Shown one piece after another: positions 55,008-64,000 of a stretch of 64,000 nt of DNA. Below the pieces are notes generated by a model, which worked only from the letters and a program-made list of their open reading frames with translations, ran no database searches and was not told the DNA's origin. The DNA is from Dendrocalamus latiflorus. Taxonomy: Eukaryota; Streptophyta; Magnoliopsida; Poales; Poaceae. Position 1 is the stretch's first letter. Each line of letters begins with the position of its first letter. Location: assembly GCA_017311315.1 (NCBI GenBank), contig CM029634.1, forward strand, positions 25,337,339-25,401,338, given 5' to 3'. Both the position numbers and the translations under genes were made by a program.

Positions 55008-55774
55008 AAATACCCCCTTGTGGCCGGTTGGAAATAGTGTTGCTTGACCCATTTCTATTTCCTTAAGCTAGTGTGAGGCTCTCCACTCAATTGTGCATGT
55101 ATTGCACCTTGTGAACAAGGAAAATGGTCTAGATTGCATGTGTTGCATCTAGAGATGGATTGTGTATGTACTTGAACTTATGCATTCACTTCACATGGTG
55201 AGAGTCAAGCGAGGGGCTTGACTTATTACTCTTACAGTTTTTTGACTCCTAAACAGCGTTGGAGGCGTCATGCGCGGTGATCTTCTCAAAGAAGATTGTG
55301 AGAAGACCCGACGAAGTGTGAAGGTTGGAGCTCACCTACCCCGAGTGGGAAAGAGCTATCACTAGTGGATTTGGGGTGAAAGGATTAATTCATAGGGCCA
55401 GTCCAATTAGTTTGAGCTTACCTCAACATGGACAAGGGGAGAGTGGCAACGAAGACCATGGTAAAAAAGGAGATCATGTCTATTGTGGTTTGTTTTCTTG
55501 TACTCAATTTATCTTCAAGCAATTTACTATCATAGAATTAAATTGATTACTTGTCATCTAAAATTATACACCTTGACATAGCCTAAAATTGTTGGTGCAT
55601 TTAGGTGAACTTAATTGATATAGGCGTTATTTGTGCTAAACCAAATTAATTTAATCTTCCGCATTGTTTACTTGGTTTAGACAAACAGAAAAGGTCTTGA
55701 ATTGTTAATAATAATTAGAAGAATTTTTTAGACTGCCTATTTACCCTCCTCTAGTCGGTCTCCTCGATCTTACA
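55008..55774 (+). repeat. Right part of the 3.34-kb solo LTR
   Basis: This segment continues 29936-32510 after the Tat-like element. It contains the transcribed leader region after the TATA box and ends CTCGATCTTACA. Short open frames are not convincing. Confidence 0.8.
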
Positions 55775-56700
55775 GTATGCAAGGGCTATCGCCGACGGGG
55801 AGGAGGTGCACATCAGTTGGGGATCAGCCATACTTGCCGTGATGTACCACTGCATGTGCAACGCATGATGTAGGACGAGGCTGACCTCTATCCTAACAGG
55901 CTGCCCCCTGCTGTAGCTGTGGTCGTTCAAGCACTTCTCCTTCAGACGGCCGATGCTACTCTATAGTAGTTTGTACTGCGTGGACATGTACCATGGGGGC
56001 ATGGTGGACCGGCCGACTATAGGGTCCCTTTGGTGTCATAGACAAGTACGTACTCTTGTGGATCTTTATTATACATGTATTATGGACCATCCTTTGTATC
56101 CATTGTTCTGCCTCGCAGGAACAGTCTGCACACTTGTAAGTCACCCATGTGTATGAACACTTCGTCGAGCAGCTTGACCACCTCACCGCTGACAACAAGC
56201 GCTAGGAGCTGTAGTCTGCTCAAGAGATGGAGGACTGTGCTCCCTCCAGGTTGTCCTCACTATGCTGGCACGACCAAGCGTACTAGCTGACGCAGAAGAA
56301 GCTTGTTTTCAATGTGTTTGTCAAGAACTACACAGTGTATAGGGTGATGCACCAGTTCGGTCTCCACCATGTTGTTCCAGTCCCCGTCGGGCATCGAGTA
56401 CCTGACTCGATCCACGCATGAGTTACATATAACACATGTCCCTATGTTTTTTAGTTTTGTTATGATGCCTTCTAGTTGCAATGGTACGTTTCATAGGCAT
56501 AGTAGAAGGGGTGGTAGCAGGACGAGCTGGACAGCGGGGAAGATTGCGCAGTGGCTAGAAGAGTGGGCGGATGCCCTCGAAGACTACGTGTAGGAGGGCG
56601 CATCGTACGACACCAACATGTACAACGAGTACCTACGCTGGTATGCTCTGTAGACATGCACCAGGCCGGTGCATGTCGTTGACCCTCTCTCCGCTCACAT

Positions 56701-58029
56701 ACTAGCACAGATTAATGCGTACCCACTACACCTCGTGTGGAACTTGCACATCATGTAGGTACTCTCGTGTTTCAAAATGTCTAAGTACGGTTACCACAAT
56801 TATAGGTTTGACGCTTTCATGCACTCCTTGCAGATGGACATCACCGACGAGATTGCGAGGGACACCGGGTCAATCCTGGCCACGGTTTGCAGGTGACACG
56901 CGATAAGCTGCTGCAAGCTCTCCATTGGGCCTACACTGGGGTGAGGCATGTCGTGACCCTAGTAGCCTTGTCAACGCGTACATCGAGGCCATCGCGTCCT
57001 ACAAGTTAGTTAGGAGGCTTCGGAGGGCCACGTGCATGTTCCTCACCAGTGCCTGACCAGCCTGGGGGGTCAGGGTGGACACGTGCCTACCCTCAGTGAC
57101 CGCCACCACCACCGATCCTGGACCCCTTCCTACCAGCATCATGGCAGCACTCGTTGTTCCCCAAGCTGTTCGGGTAGGGCGAGTATGGTGGGTATGACAC
57201 TTGGACGCGCGCCATGGCCTACATCGAAGGTACATTTTGTCTCTTGAGGTTTCTTCATGTCGATATATTGCACTAATAAACAATATTTGTTATGCAGGTT
57301 TCACGCCCCAGCGGCGAGTTGAGCTATCCCTACACGAGGATCCCCAAAGGACATGTTTGACTTCTTCGCAAATGACCCGGGGGAGATCAGGGGAGCAGCA
57401 CCTTAGTCCGCACCTGTCGATGTTCTTTCCGGGCCACAATTCAATAGTGCCCCAGTAGCCACACATGCATCAATGGAGTCGACCCTCGTGGCCTTGGAAG
57501 CACGGGTCGGCAGGCGTCCTAAGCGCCTCACCCTATCGGGGTGCCGACACCCCGCACTGAGGAAGGCCCAGCGGGGTCGTACGAACGGGCACTAACCGGG
57601 GGTAAGACGTGGCGACAACAGAGGAGGTGCTATGTGTGGTGTAGCGGGCAGCGAGCAGGGGGCCTTCGTTGTGCTTTTTGTACTTGTATTAGTTGTTTAA
57701 GAATTCCCTCGTGCAATGTAATATAACTTATACTTATGAATCATTGCTATTTCAATCTTCCTCACAAAATTCTTTAGAAATTTATCGCACTACAATAACA
57801 TAAGACAATCACAAAATGTTATTGCGAGTTTAACAGATTTTGTACACTTGATAGTCTAAAAAAATCACAAACGGATCAATCTATCTTGTTTGCTCTTTTA
57901 TTTCCAAAAAATAAATAACAACTTGCAAACAAGATTTAGTAAATGTATTACCTACAAAAATTGCTATTTATTTTTCTACAATTATTTCCATCGGATTAAT
58001 AAAATATTATTATTATTATTTAAATCATC
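56701..58029 (+). other. MULE interior after the PMD region
   Basis: Pieces of a Pro/His-rich tail and one intron-like boundary (GTACATTTTG at 57229 to TATGCAG at 57298) suggest the 3' exons of the PMD gene up to about 57420. From 57700 to 58029 the sequence is AT-rich without a gene. Confidence 0.45.
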
Positions 58030-58238
58030 CAACTGGTGTGTGACTTACCTTCCTGTCGCTCAATCGTTGGGCGAATAGGACTAGTCGCTTAATTGGTGGA
58101 CGACTTAGACATTTGGCACCCAACGGTTGCGTGACTAGCCCAAGTCGCTCAACGGTGGAGCGACAGAGGATTATTAGTGTAAAATAAAAATATGTATATT
58201 ACTATGATTCGTAACAAAAATAGATTATTTAATCAATC
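58030..58238 (-). repeat. MULE right terminal inverted repeat
   Basis: In reverse complement this aligns with 27645-27860: a TTACGAAT, TAGTAATATA, TTTACACTAATA and CCACCGTTGAG series in the same order, with about 15-20 percent differences. The element ends at 58238, followed by CAGTGAAAA. Confidence 0.8.
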
Positions 58239-58407
58239 CAGTGAAAATCATGAACCACCAGAACTCCATTAGCTTGCAGAGCATGCATATGAGGGCATTT
58301 TTTTACTTGGTTTTTTTTCTTTTAACTATAATTTATCAGTCTAATAAATAATGATACCTGAAGAAGTTAAAATCAAAACCTAACTGAAAAGCCAAAAAAA
58401 AATCTAT

Positions 58408-58660
58408 AACACTTAGATGAAGTTTTTACTGTTCTAACCCCTTCGTGGCTCGTTTTTGTATGTTTGAGCCCTACGACTATTATTTTTTGTGTATTTGGCC
58501 TTTTTCGGAACATGGAATTATTGGCGACTGGTGTGTGGTAACCGCCAATGATTCCACACTCGGAGGAAAGCCAAAAACGCAAAAAATAACTATAAGAGAC
58601 AGACATGCAAAAACGAGCCGTCCAAGGGCTAGAACAGTAAAAAAACCCACTTGGACGCTG
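58408..58660. mobile_element. Foldback-type MITE, about 250 bp
   Basis: The two halves are inverted copies: TTTTTACTGTTCTAACCCC, GGCTCGTTTTTG and TATTTTTTG words on the left return in reverse complement on the right (GGGCTAGAACAGTAAAAAAA). The centre is near 58530. No target copy was assigned and there is no coding sequence. Confidence 0.7.
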
Positions 58661-59545
58661 GCTGGCATCACACACAGGACAGGATCAATCAAAGCAAGTA
58701 TTTCCAAGAGAACAACCACTGTGCCGGTCAATAGATCAAGATAGGGGCGTGGGATTCCCGAGGAGGAAGGGCACAAGGCGCAAGGGGACGGATCCGGCTC
58801 CGTCGGAGCGGGGCAGGGCGGTCCGGTGAGGGGAGCACACACGACAACCACCTCTCTGTCCTGAATCCTGATCCCGATCGAGTGATGACCAGCGCAGCTT
58901 CCGACCGGCTCTGATCGGCAGGCACCACATGCGACGTTACGTGGTTGACGCGGCACCGACAGGGCAGGGCCAGTCACCGGAAGAGTACGAGCTACATGTA
59001 GCCAAGAGCGTGACGGCGATGGCAGGTGCGATCGATGTCTGTATGATTGTGTTGTGTGGTAGGTGTTCGTGAGCTTATCTCGTGGTGCAATGGTGCCCTA
59101 GGAAAGCTGCAAAATGATCCCGGCCGTTGATCTGTCGATCGGACGCGTAACCAGCCCAGGATGCGGCCGATGCTCTAGGTATTATGCGTTCTTTTTTAGG
59201 ACCAGCTTCGAGCACTAGAAATTTCCAGAATTCACGTATGGATTGAACCGTTTGCAATACGAAATTCGTGTAAATTATTGCGTTCGAAAGAATTGTTTGC
59301 AAACTAAAAAGGAAGTTTGCTTTCATGCCGTGTTATGCTGGAAGATCTGAGGTGGTCATTCTTAATACTTGTCAACAATCAAGTCTCTGGTCTTACAAAC
59401 TGTGGGAAAAATGCTCAGTCTCTCAGAATGATTTAGGAGCAGAATGAGGCTATGAACTGTGTGGTAGGCTCTCACTAAGAGATTGGTTATTTTGTTCCTT
59501 GTTGTGGTTGAAATTCCTGTTGTCCTTGTTTGTAAACAGCGTTGA
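58661..59545. other. Intergenic sequence, no gene
   Basis: It is GC-rich at 58740-58980, then mixed. Short open frames on both strands show no family resemblance. I see nothing to name. Confidence 0.5.
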
Positions 59546-61130
59546 TGTAACATCCCAAAATAGCATTCGCATTTTATTAGATTTTTCTGGAATTTGTTTT
59601 GATTTTTCTGGATTTTTTCTAAAGCTTAGAGCAAGAAAACTATTTTTTTCTATTTTATAAAATTAAAAAATAGTTTGTTTTATTTTTATTGAGTTTACCT
59701 AGTTTTATAGTATTTTTTAATTTTTCTGGAATTTTTAAAATTTATTCACTATTTTCTTCTAAGTGTTTTTAAAACTTCGTAGCTTTTCTGAAAACCGAAA
59801 GTTAAATTAAAAACCCAACTTCCTCCCGGGTCGACACGTGTCTAGCCTGATTACCTCCATCCCCACATGGATGAATCCTGTGCGTTCATTTCCACTTAAC
59901 TCTCCCTCTCTCCAACCGGCAGTCGGGGTTTAGTACTATTGAGACATGGCAGCCATCCGCACACCCCTCTCTCTATTCTCTTCTTCCTCACCAACATGTG
60001 GGGCCCCCTATCATCCTCTTCCTTGCCTCCTCTTCTTCCCCAGCCGGCCGCCACGACCGCCCCTCTCTGAGCTTTAAAGCTTCGGTTTCTTCTTCCGTTT
60101 CTTCATGAGCGAGTGCGCAATGACATCCCCATCAACTAAGCATTCACGCTGGCCATTTTTCCCTCCTTAACCTCGCCATTCTGCCAATTCCACTTCCGGC
60201 ACCATTAAACTCCGGCGAGGAATTCCCCGAGGTACCCTCTTCTCTGGGGCTACAAGAGCTGCCTCTCGGCACCGGTACAACCCGCGCCACTCTCTCCCGT
60301 TCTCCATTTCTTCTATCGAGTGCCCGAACACCACTTCACCGTGAGCTCGCCATTTCGGTTTCAAGAGCAACTCTGGCAAGCCATTGCCGGCGCTCCGGAG
60401 CCTCCCGAACTTCGCCGCCATCATCACGAGATTCCCCACGCCCCCGCGACCCTTGATCACCTCTTCACCGGGCAATCACCAGAATTCCTCCTCCACCATG
60501 AGCTCCCGCCTCTGTCGCCCTTTGCTCACCGTAGGCCAGCTATACTTGATTTCCGAGCATAGCACCAAGGTGAAAATACTGCACGCAACTCCCTCTCTCC
60601 TTTGCACCGGTCACTGGCCTCCGCCGTGGACCTCAATGCCGGCAAACCTCATGGCCGCCGTCAGCCATGCCACCTCATTGCTCGGGCACGACGTGGCAGC
60701 CACAGGCAGGCCTGTCACCTCTTGGCCGCCTCGTCAGCCGGCCTTCGCCACATCATCTTTTTCTTCGCAAAAATAAATCAACCGAAAATCATAAATCAAG
60801 TGATGACGTTATAAATCATGTTTTCAATGTAAAAATAATTCCAAAAACCCTGGTTTCTCTTTTTCTTTAGTTTTAAAATTTTGGAAGCTCGTATTTCTTC
60901 ATCCTAACTCTGATTGGACCCGCTCAAATTTATGAATTCTTCTAAAATCCTAAAATATCCATTTCTGTAGTCTTTTTTAATTTTAATTGAATTTTATTTG
61001 CTTTGTTCTTGTGTGCGTAGACTGCGATGGTTCTTAAGAATTCGTTTTTGATGATTTGCAGTACTAGGACTTCGAGCAAGGCAAGTTACACCTTTGATTA
61101 TTTGTCCACGGTCACAGACATGCTAAGTGT
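59546..61130 (+). repeat. LTR (gypsy type), left part, interrupted
   Basis: It begins TGTAACATCCCAAAAT, then an AT-rich, then a pyrimidine-rich exon-like region, and GCAAGTTACACCTTTGATTATTTG near the break, all as in the 3.3-kb solo LTR at 8601-11900 read on its minus strand. It is cut at 61131 by another LTR start. No gag or pol is seen; the open frames at 60167-60870 are not credible. Confidence 0.65.
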
Positions 61131-64000
61131 AACATCCCAAAATTCAGAGGTTCAAAAATATGGAATTTTTAAAACTTTTACTTGCAATTGCTGGCATTCA
61201 AAATTTCTTCTGAATATTTATTTGAAATATTTTTGAGTTTTGTGGCATGCAAATTAATAGTCAAGAATAATCTCACATGCAAATAATGATCATGTAAATA
61301 ATAAAAATGAAAAATGACATTACAGATCATGAATTCAAAACACTAAAATCTTGAATTCAAATTCAAGTCAATAAAATGAAACCAAAAAGAATATTAGAAC
61401 ATATCTCTAAATGGTTAAACCAAAAATTCCTTCTTTTAATTTAATTAGCATACAAAACCCAAGGTTGGACATTCAAAAATTTATATATACAATTCATAAC
61501 AAAATTAAATAAAATAAAAAATAGAGGACTATTAGATTTTGTATCTAGATATTTGAACCAAGACTTGAATTAAAATTTCAAAAATGGAAATCAATAATCT
61601 TAAATATGGAATATAAATTTAAATAAAAAATTCAAATTCTCTTTTTCCTCTCTTTCATTTCGTTCATTTACTTTCTTCTCTCTATTACATGTGGGCCCTC
61701 ATCTATTTCTCTCTCTTCCTCCCTCTCTCTCTTCCTCTACTGCTGGGCCCGAGCGCCCCTGCCTCCTTCTTTCTCTTTCCTTCTCCCTCGCTCTGTTTTC
61801 TTCTTCTCGCTCCTTCGTGGCAGCCATGTGTCCACGTCGCCATCCTCTCCGAGAGCTTCGCCATCGTCATCCACAGTGCGCGCCTGCCCCTGTCACTTCT
61901 CTTTCCCGCCTCGGCTCACGCACTCTCGACTGCTCCACTGTTCCAGCGTCAGCACGCGACCGCGCCAGCTCCGACCTTTTTGTCACCCATGCCCTGTCAC
62001 CAACCGCCCGCATGATGCTAGCCCTTTCCGCCGGCTATAAAGCCTCACCCAGGCTTCTGACAATGCCTCACTGCCCTGCTCTTCCTCCCACCTTGAGCAA
62101 TCGACTTCCCGTGCCTCACAGCTCACCGGTGATGCCTTCTTCCCCAACGCTAGCCAGCGGGAGGGCCGCCGATTGGAGCTACGCCGGGTCGATTCTGCAC
62201 TACCGGAGCTTCCTCAGAGCCCCACGTTACCATCCCCCCCTCGGCCGAAGCATTCACCACCAGTAGTCCGTCAGCACCATGCGCCACCACTGCCCGACAC
62301 TGTCTCACGTCGCCAGCCAGCCTCGGTTCCCCTCCGGCCCGGCCAACTCGTCGGTGAGTATCCCGGTGGCTCACTCATGCTCACACTCCCCTTCAATTCC
62401 TCCCCCTCCCACCACAGCGCCGGCGCCCCGTACCACCCCTACCTCCGGCCGCCGAGCCTCACCGCCGACCCGCCTCGAAGCTCCTCGGCTCACGTCGACA
62501 CCTCCCTCGGCTTCCATCTAGCATCGGGGTTCCATTTTGCCCATCACCGGTGCCTCCCCGGCCGCCCCTCGCCGGCAACGCCATCGTCCGTGCCCCGCCG
62601 AGCCTCCTCTGTTTTGACCCCAGCCACTACTCAGCATTTCTCGTTTGTATGCATTCCATCTGTCAGCCCAGGGCCTCCACCCAGTTGGCTATCACCGCCG
62701 TTCGTTAGCTTGTAGACCCGAGTTCGATTCCCCGGTTCAAACCCCGCTCTGCACTTTTTTATTTTATTTTTATTTTTGTTTTTATTAGCCCACATCAATT
62801 AGGAATTAAGTCAAGAAAAATTAAGGAAAATTAGGAAATAATCCAGGGAGGCTAATAAATTTGGTTGGGATATAAAATAAGATTATTTAAGATTTAATAT
62901 TGGATTAAATGTAATATATGAGTAGCTAATGTAGTTTGGAACATTTAATTTAAATCTAATTATTAATTAAAGGCATTAATAAAAAATGACTTTGGTTAAG
63001 TATTCAAATTTAATAAAGATCCCAATTAAAACGACATTCAAGTTAAAGTTAAAGGGAAATAAATTGGATATTAAGTTTAACTATAAAAGCAAGACTTTAA
63101 ATTAAAGATTACCCTTAATTATAACTAAAACATATGCCCTGAATATTAACAATCGACAAAATAATGCTCAACTAAACTCGTACACCGATTCATAGTTCTA
63201 ACTTGACTCATAGAACTTCCTTAATGAATATAAAGATAATAAAAGAAGTTATTAATAAAAAGATTGAGTCATTGTAACCATCGGCTATGCCTAGCCATCC
63301 GCAAGTCTGAAGCAGAATATTCCTATGAATTTCCTCTATCCTGAACCCTCCTTGACATCCGTCTCGACGGATTTCCTTATTGTCATTTTCTCACTTCACT
63401 CAAGCTCTGTTTGACTCTGTTAATACTCTACACCCCATCGACCTTGCCTCAAAGCACCCAAATCACCCATTAACTCATAATAAAGCTAAATTGAGTTTAT
63501 TTGGATTCATCTAAACTTTTTGAGTTATTTGGATTTAGTTGTTTAGCGCGTAATTAGAAATGGGAGTCCAGAAGAATCAATGGATCAAGCAAGGCCAAGA
63601 TCGAGGTGAAGATGAAGACTAGAAGCTCATGCCCATCGAATGAGACAGCTTTAAGTGAGCTCAAGACCGCGGTAAACCGCGCAAGACAAGTCAATACTTT
63701 GATTATTTTTGCAAATTTACTTTTATTTAAATTATCAAATTGTATGCTGTTATTTCATATGCAAATATATGTTTGTTTTAATATTCTAGTTATATGTTCA
63801 TTATTCAACTTGTTAGTATTACACCTCCTTTGGTACATTTGAACATTTGAGCCTTGTCACCCTAGGAAAATTATAATGGTAACCTTTCAAAAATAAGTCT
63901 ACAGTTATTCGCCATGCTTAGTACTGCTTAGATACTCGATGGCACCAAAATGCCCCAAGCATCACTTTTAATCATGATAATCTGATTTGGGAAGTCATGG
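61131..64000 (+). repeat. Second gypsy-type LTR, runs off the window
   Basis: It begins TGTAACATCCCAAAATTC at 61131. It shows the same order of an AT-rich start, a CT-rich region (61640-62720) with long spurious open frames, and GACAAGTCAATACTTTGATTA near 63690. The right end is outside the window, so whether it is a solo LTR or a complete element is unknown. No coding domain appears within 2.87 kb, so it is at least a very long LTR. Confidence 0.65.

Larger units (their letters stand above)
29936..55774 (+). mobile_element. Solo LTR of about 3.34 kb, itself hosting the gypsy nest
   Basis: Sequence 29936-32510 plus 55008-55774 begins TGAAAGATCAAG and ends GATCTTACA (TG...CA with matching ends). 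The target copies are TTATG (29931-29935) and GTATG (55775-55779), one mismatch. No gag or pol of its own is present, so it is a solo LTR. A TATA box (GGTATAAATACCCC, 55003-55016, overlapping the inner TSD) and a CCCTCCTCTAGTCGGTCTCC-type 3' end support plus orientation. It interrupts the PMD gene. Confidence 0.82.
29084..56700 (+). pseudogene. Plant mobile domain (PMD, MAIN-like) gene, decayed and split by a 25.8-kb insert
   Basis: Left part 29084-29935: a start-like MAHDLGGSDW, a probable intron ending TTTTGCAG at 29308, then LTALVDRWQPEMHTFHLPF, typical of the PMD N-terminal half. Right part 55775-56700: ARAIADGEEVHISWGSAIL, then VYRVMHQFG and YLRWY motifs of the C-terminal half. The two join in frame in the LVGY-AR motif once the insert and one duplication are removed. 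Several stops (for example TAG at 29524-29526) and frame changes show decay. PMD proteins include MAIN and MAIL1 of Arabidopsis, linked to silencing and genome stability, and are often carried by transposons. A further tail with one intron (ending TATGCAG at 57298) may extend to about 57420. Confidence 0.8.
27640..58238 (+). mobile_element. Mutator-like element (MULE) carrying a PMD gene, host of the large nest
   Basis: Exact 9-bp duplications CAGTGAAAA lie at 27631-27639 and 58239-58247, the Mutator hallmark. The terminal regions (27650-27760 and about 58110-58228) are inverted copies, sharing for example TAGTAATATA, TTTACACTAATA and CTCTGTCGTTCCACCGTTGAG-type words; the outermost bases have diverged. 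Without the nested insert the element is about 4.8 kb. It carries a decayed plant-mobile-domain gene and no visible mudrA transposase, so it is non-autonomous or has lost its transposase. Confidence 0.85.

Noticed and set aside
55325..55546. 73-codon frame in the solo LTR
   Set aside because: Too short, no domain, and lies in the LTR's transcribed leader region.
58480..58977. 165-codon minus-strand frame
   Set aside because: It spans the foldback MITE and a GC-rich stretch with no coherent protein features.
61689..62715. Overlapping 108-191 codon frames
   Set aside because: They lie in the CT-rich part of an LTR and have no family resemblance.
62700..62750. tRNA-like B-box words (GTTCGATTCCCCGG and GGTTCAAACCCCG) before a T run
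   Set aside because: No matching acceptor stem, A box or cloverleaf could be built upstream; it is inside an LTR.

Overview
The window is a transposon-rich stretch of a grass nuclear genome, most likely rice (Oryza) or a close relative. The families present are typical of grass heterochromatin: a CACTA element, Athila-like and Tat-like Ty3/gypsy elements, a Ty1/copia element, a Mutator-like element and hAT, Tourist-like and Mutator-like MITEs. No functional host gene is visible. The only host-derived gene is a class III peroxidase relic at 25139-25987.

Region 1 (1 to about 20720) is a Ty1/copia element whose 5' LTR lies outside the window. It is split by a 15.5-kb CACTA transposon (3138-18652, TSD TAA). 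The CACTA carries a dead tnp2-type transposase gene (6946-13462), itself split by a 3.3-kb solo LTR (8601-11900, TSD AGAAG). It also carries a second gene (14720-17788) that reads through eight exons with no stop and ends in a Ulp1-like cysteine protease domain. The left part of the CACTA holds a small minus-strand reading frame (4371-4931) and two adjacent long hairpins (5808-6147 and 6155-6400).

Region 2 (about 20720-27630) is AT-rich intergenic DNA. It contains an old LTR fragment (about 21400-22572), microsatellites, a Tourist-like MITE, other MITEs, and the peroxidase relic, which has one hAT MITE at its intron/exon edge and another inside an exon.

Region 3 (27640-58238) is a Mutator-like element with a 9-bp TSD and a decayed plant-mobile-domain (PMD) gene. 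Inside it is a four-level nest. A 3.3-kb solo LTR (29936-55774) splits the PMD gene. A Tat-like gypsy element (32511-55002, LTRs 233 bp) lies inside that LTR. An 11.7-kb Athila-like gypsy element (43060-54785) lies inside the 3' LTR of the Tat element. The Athila element has an intact gag-pol frame and LTRs that appear to differ by one homopolymer base, so it is the youngest insertion. The Tat-like element has gag and protease but no reverse transcriptase or integrase. It has large tandem-repeat blocks and a decayed, spliced antisense gene.

Region 4 (58239-64000) holds a foldback element and two long LTRs of one general type, the second apparently inserted into the first and running off the window.

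Working logic: almost all coding capacity serves mobility. Only the Athila gag-pol and the CACTA second gene look intact. All calls come from reading the sequence and from memory of the families; no database search was run.
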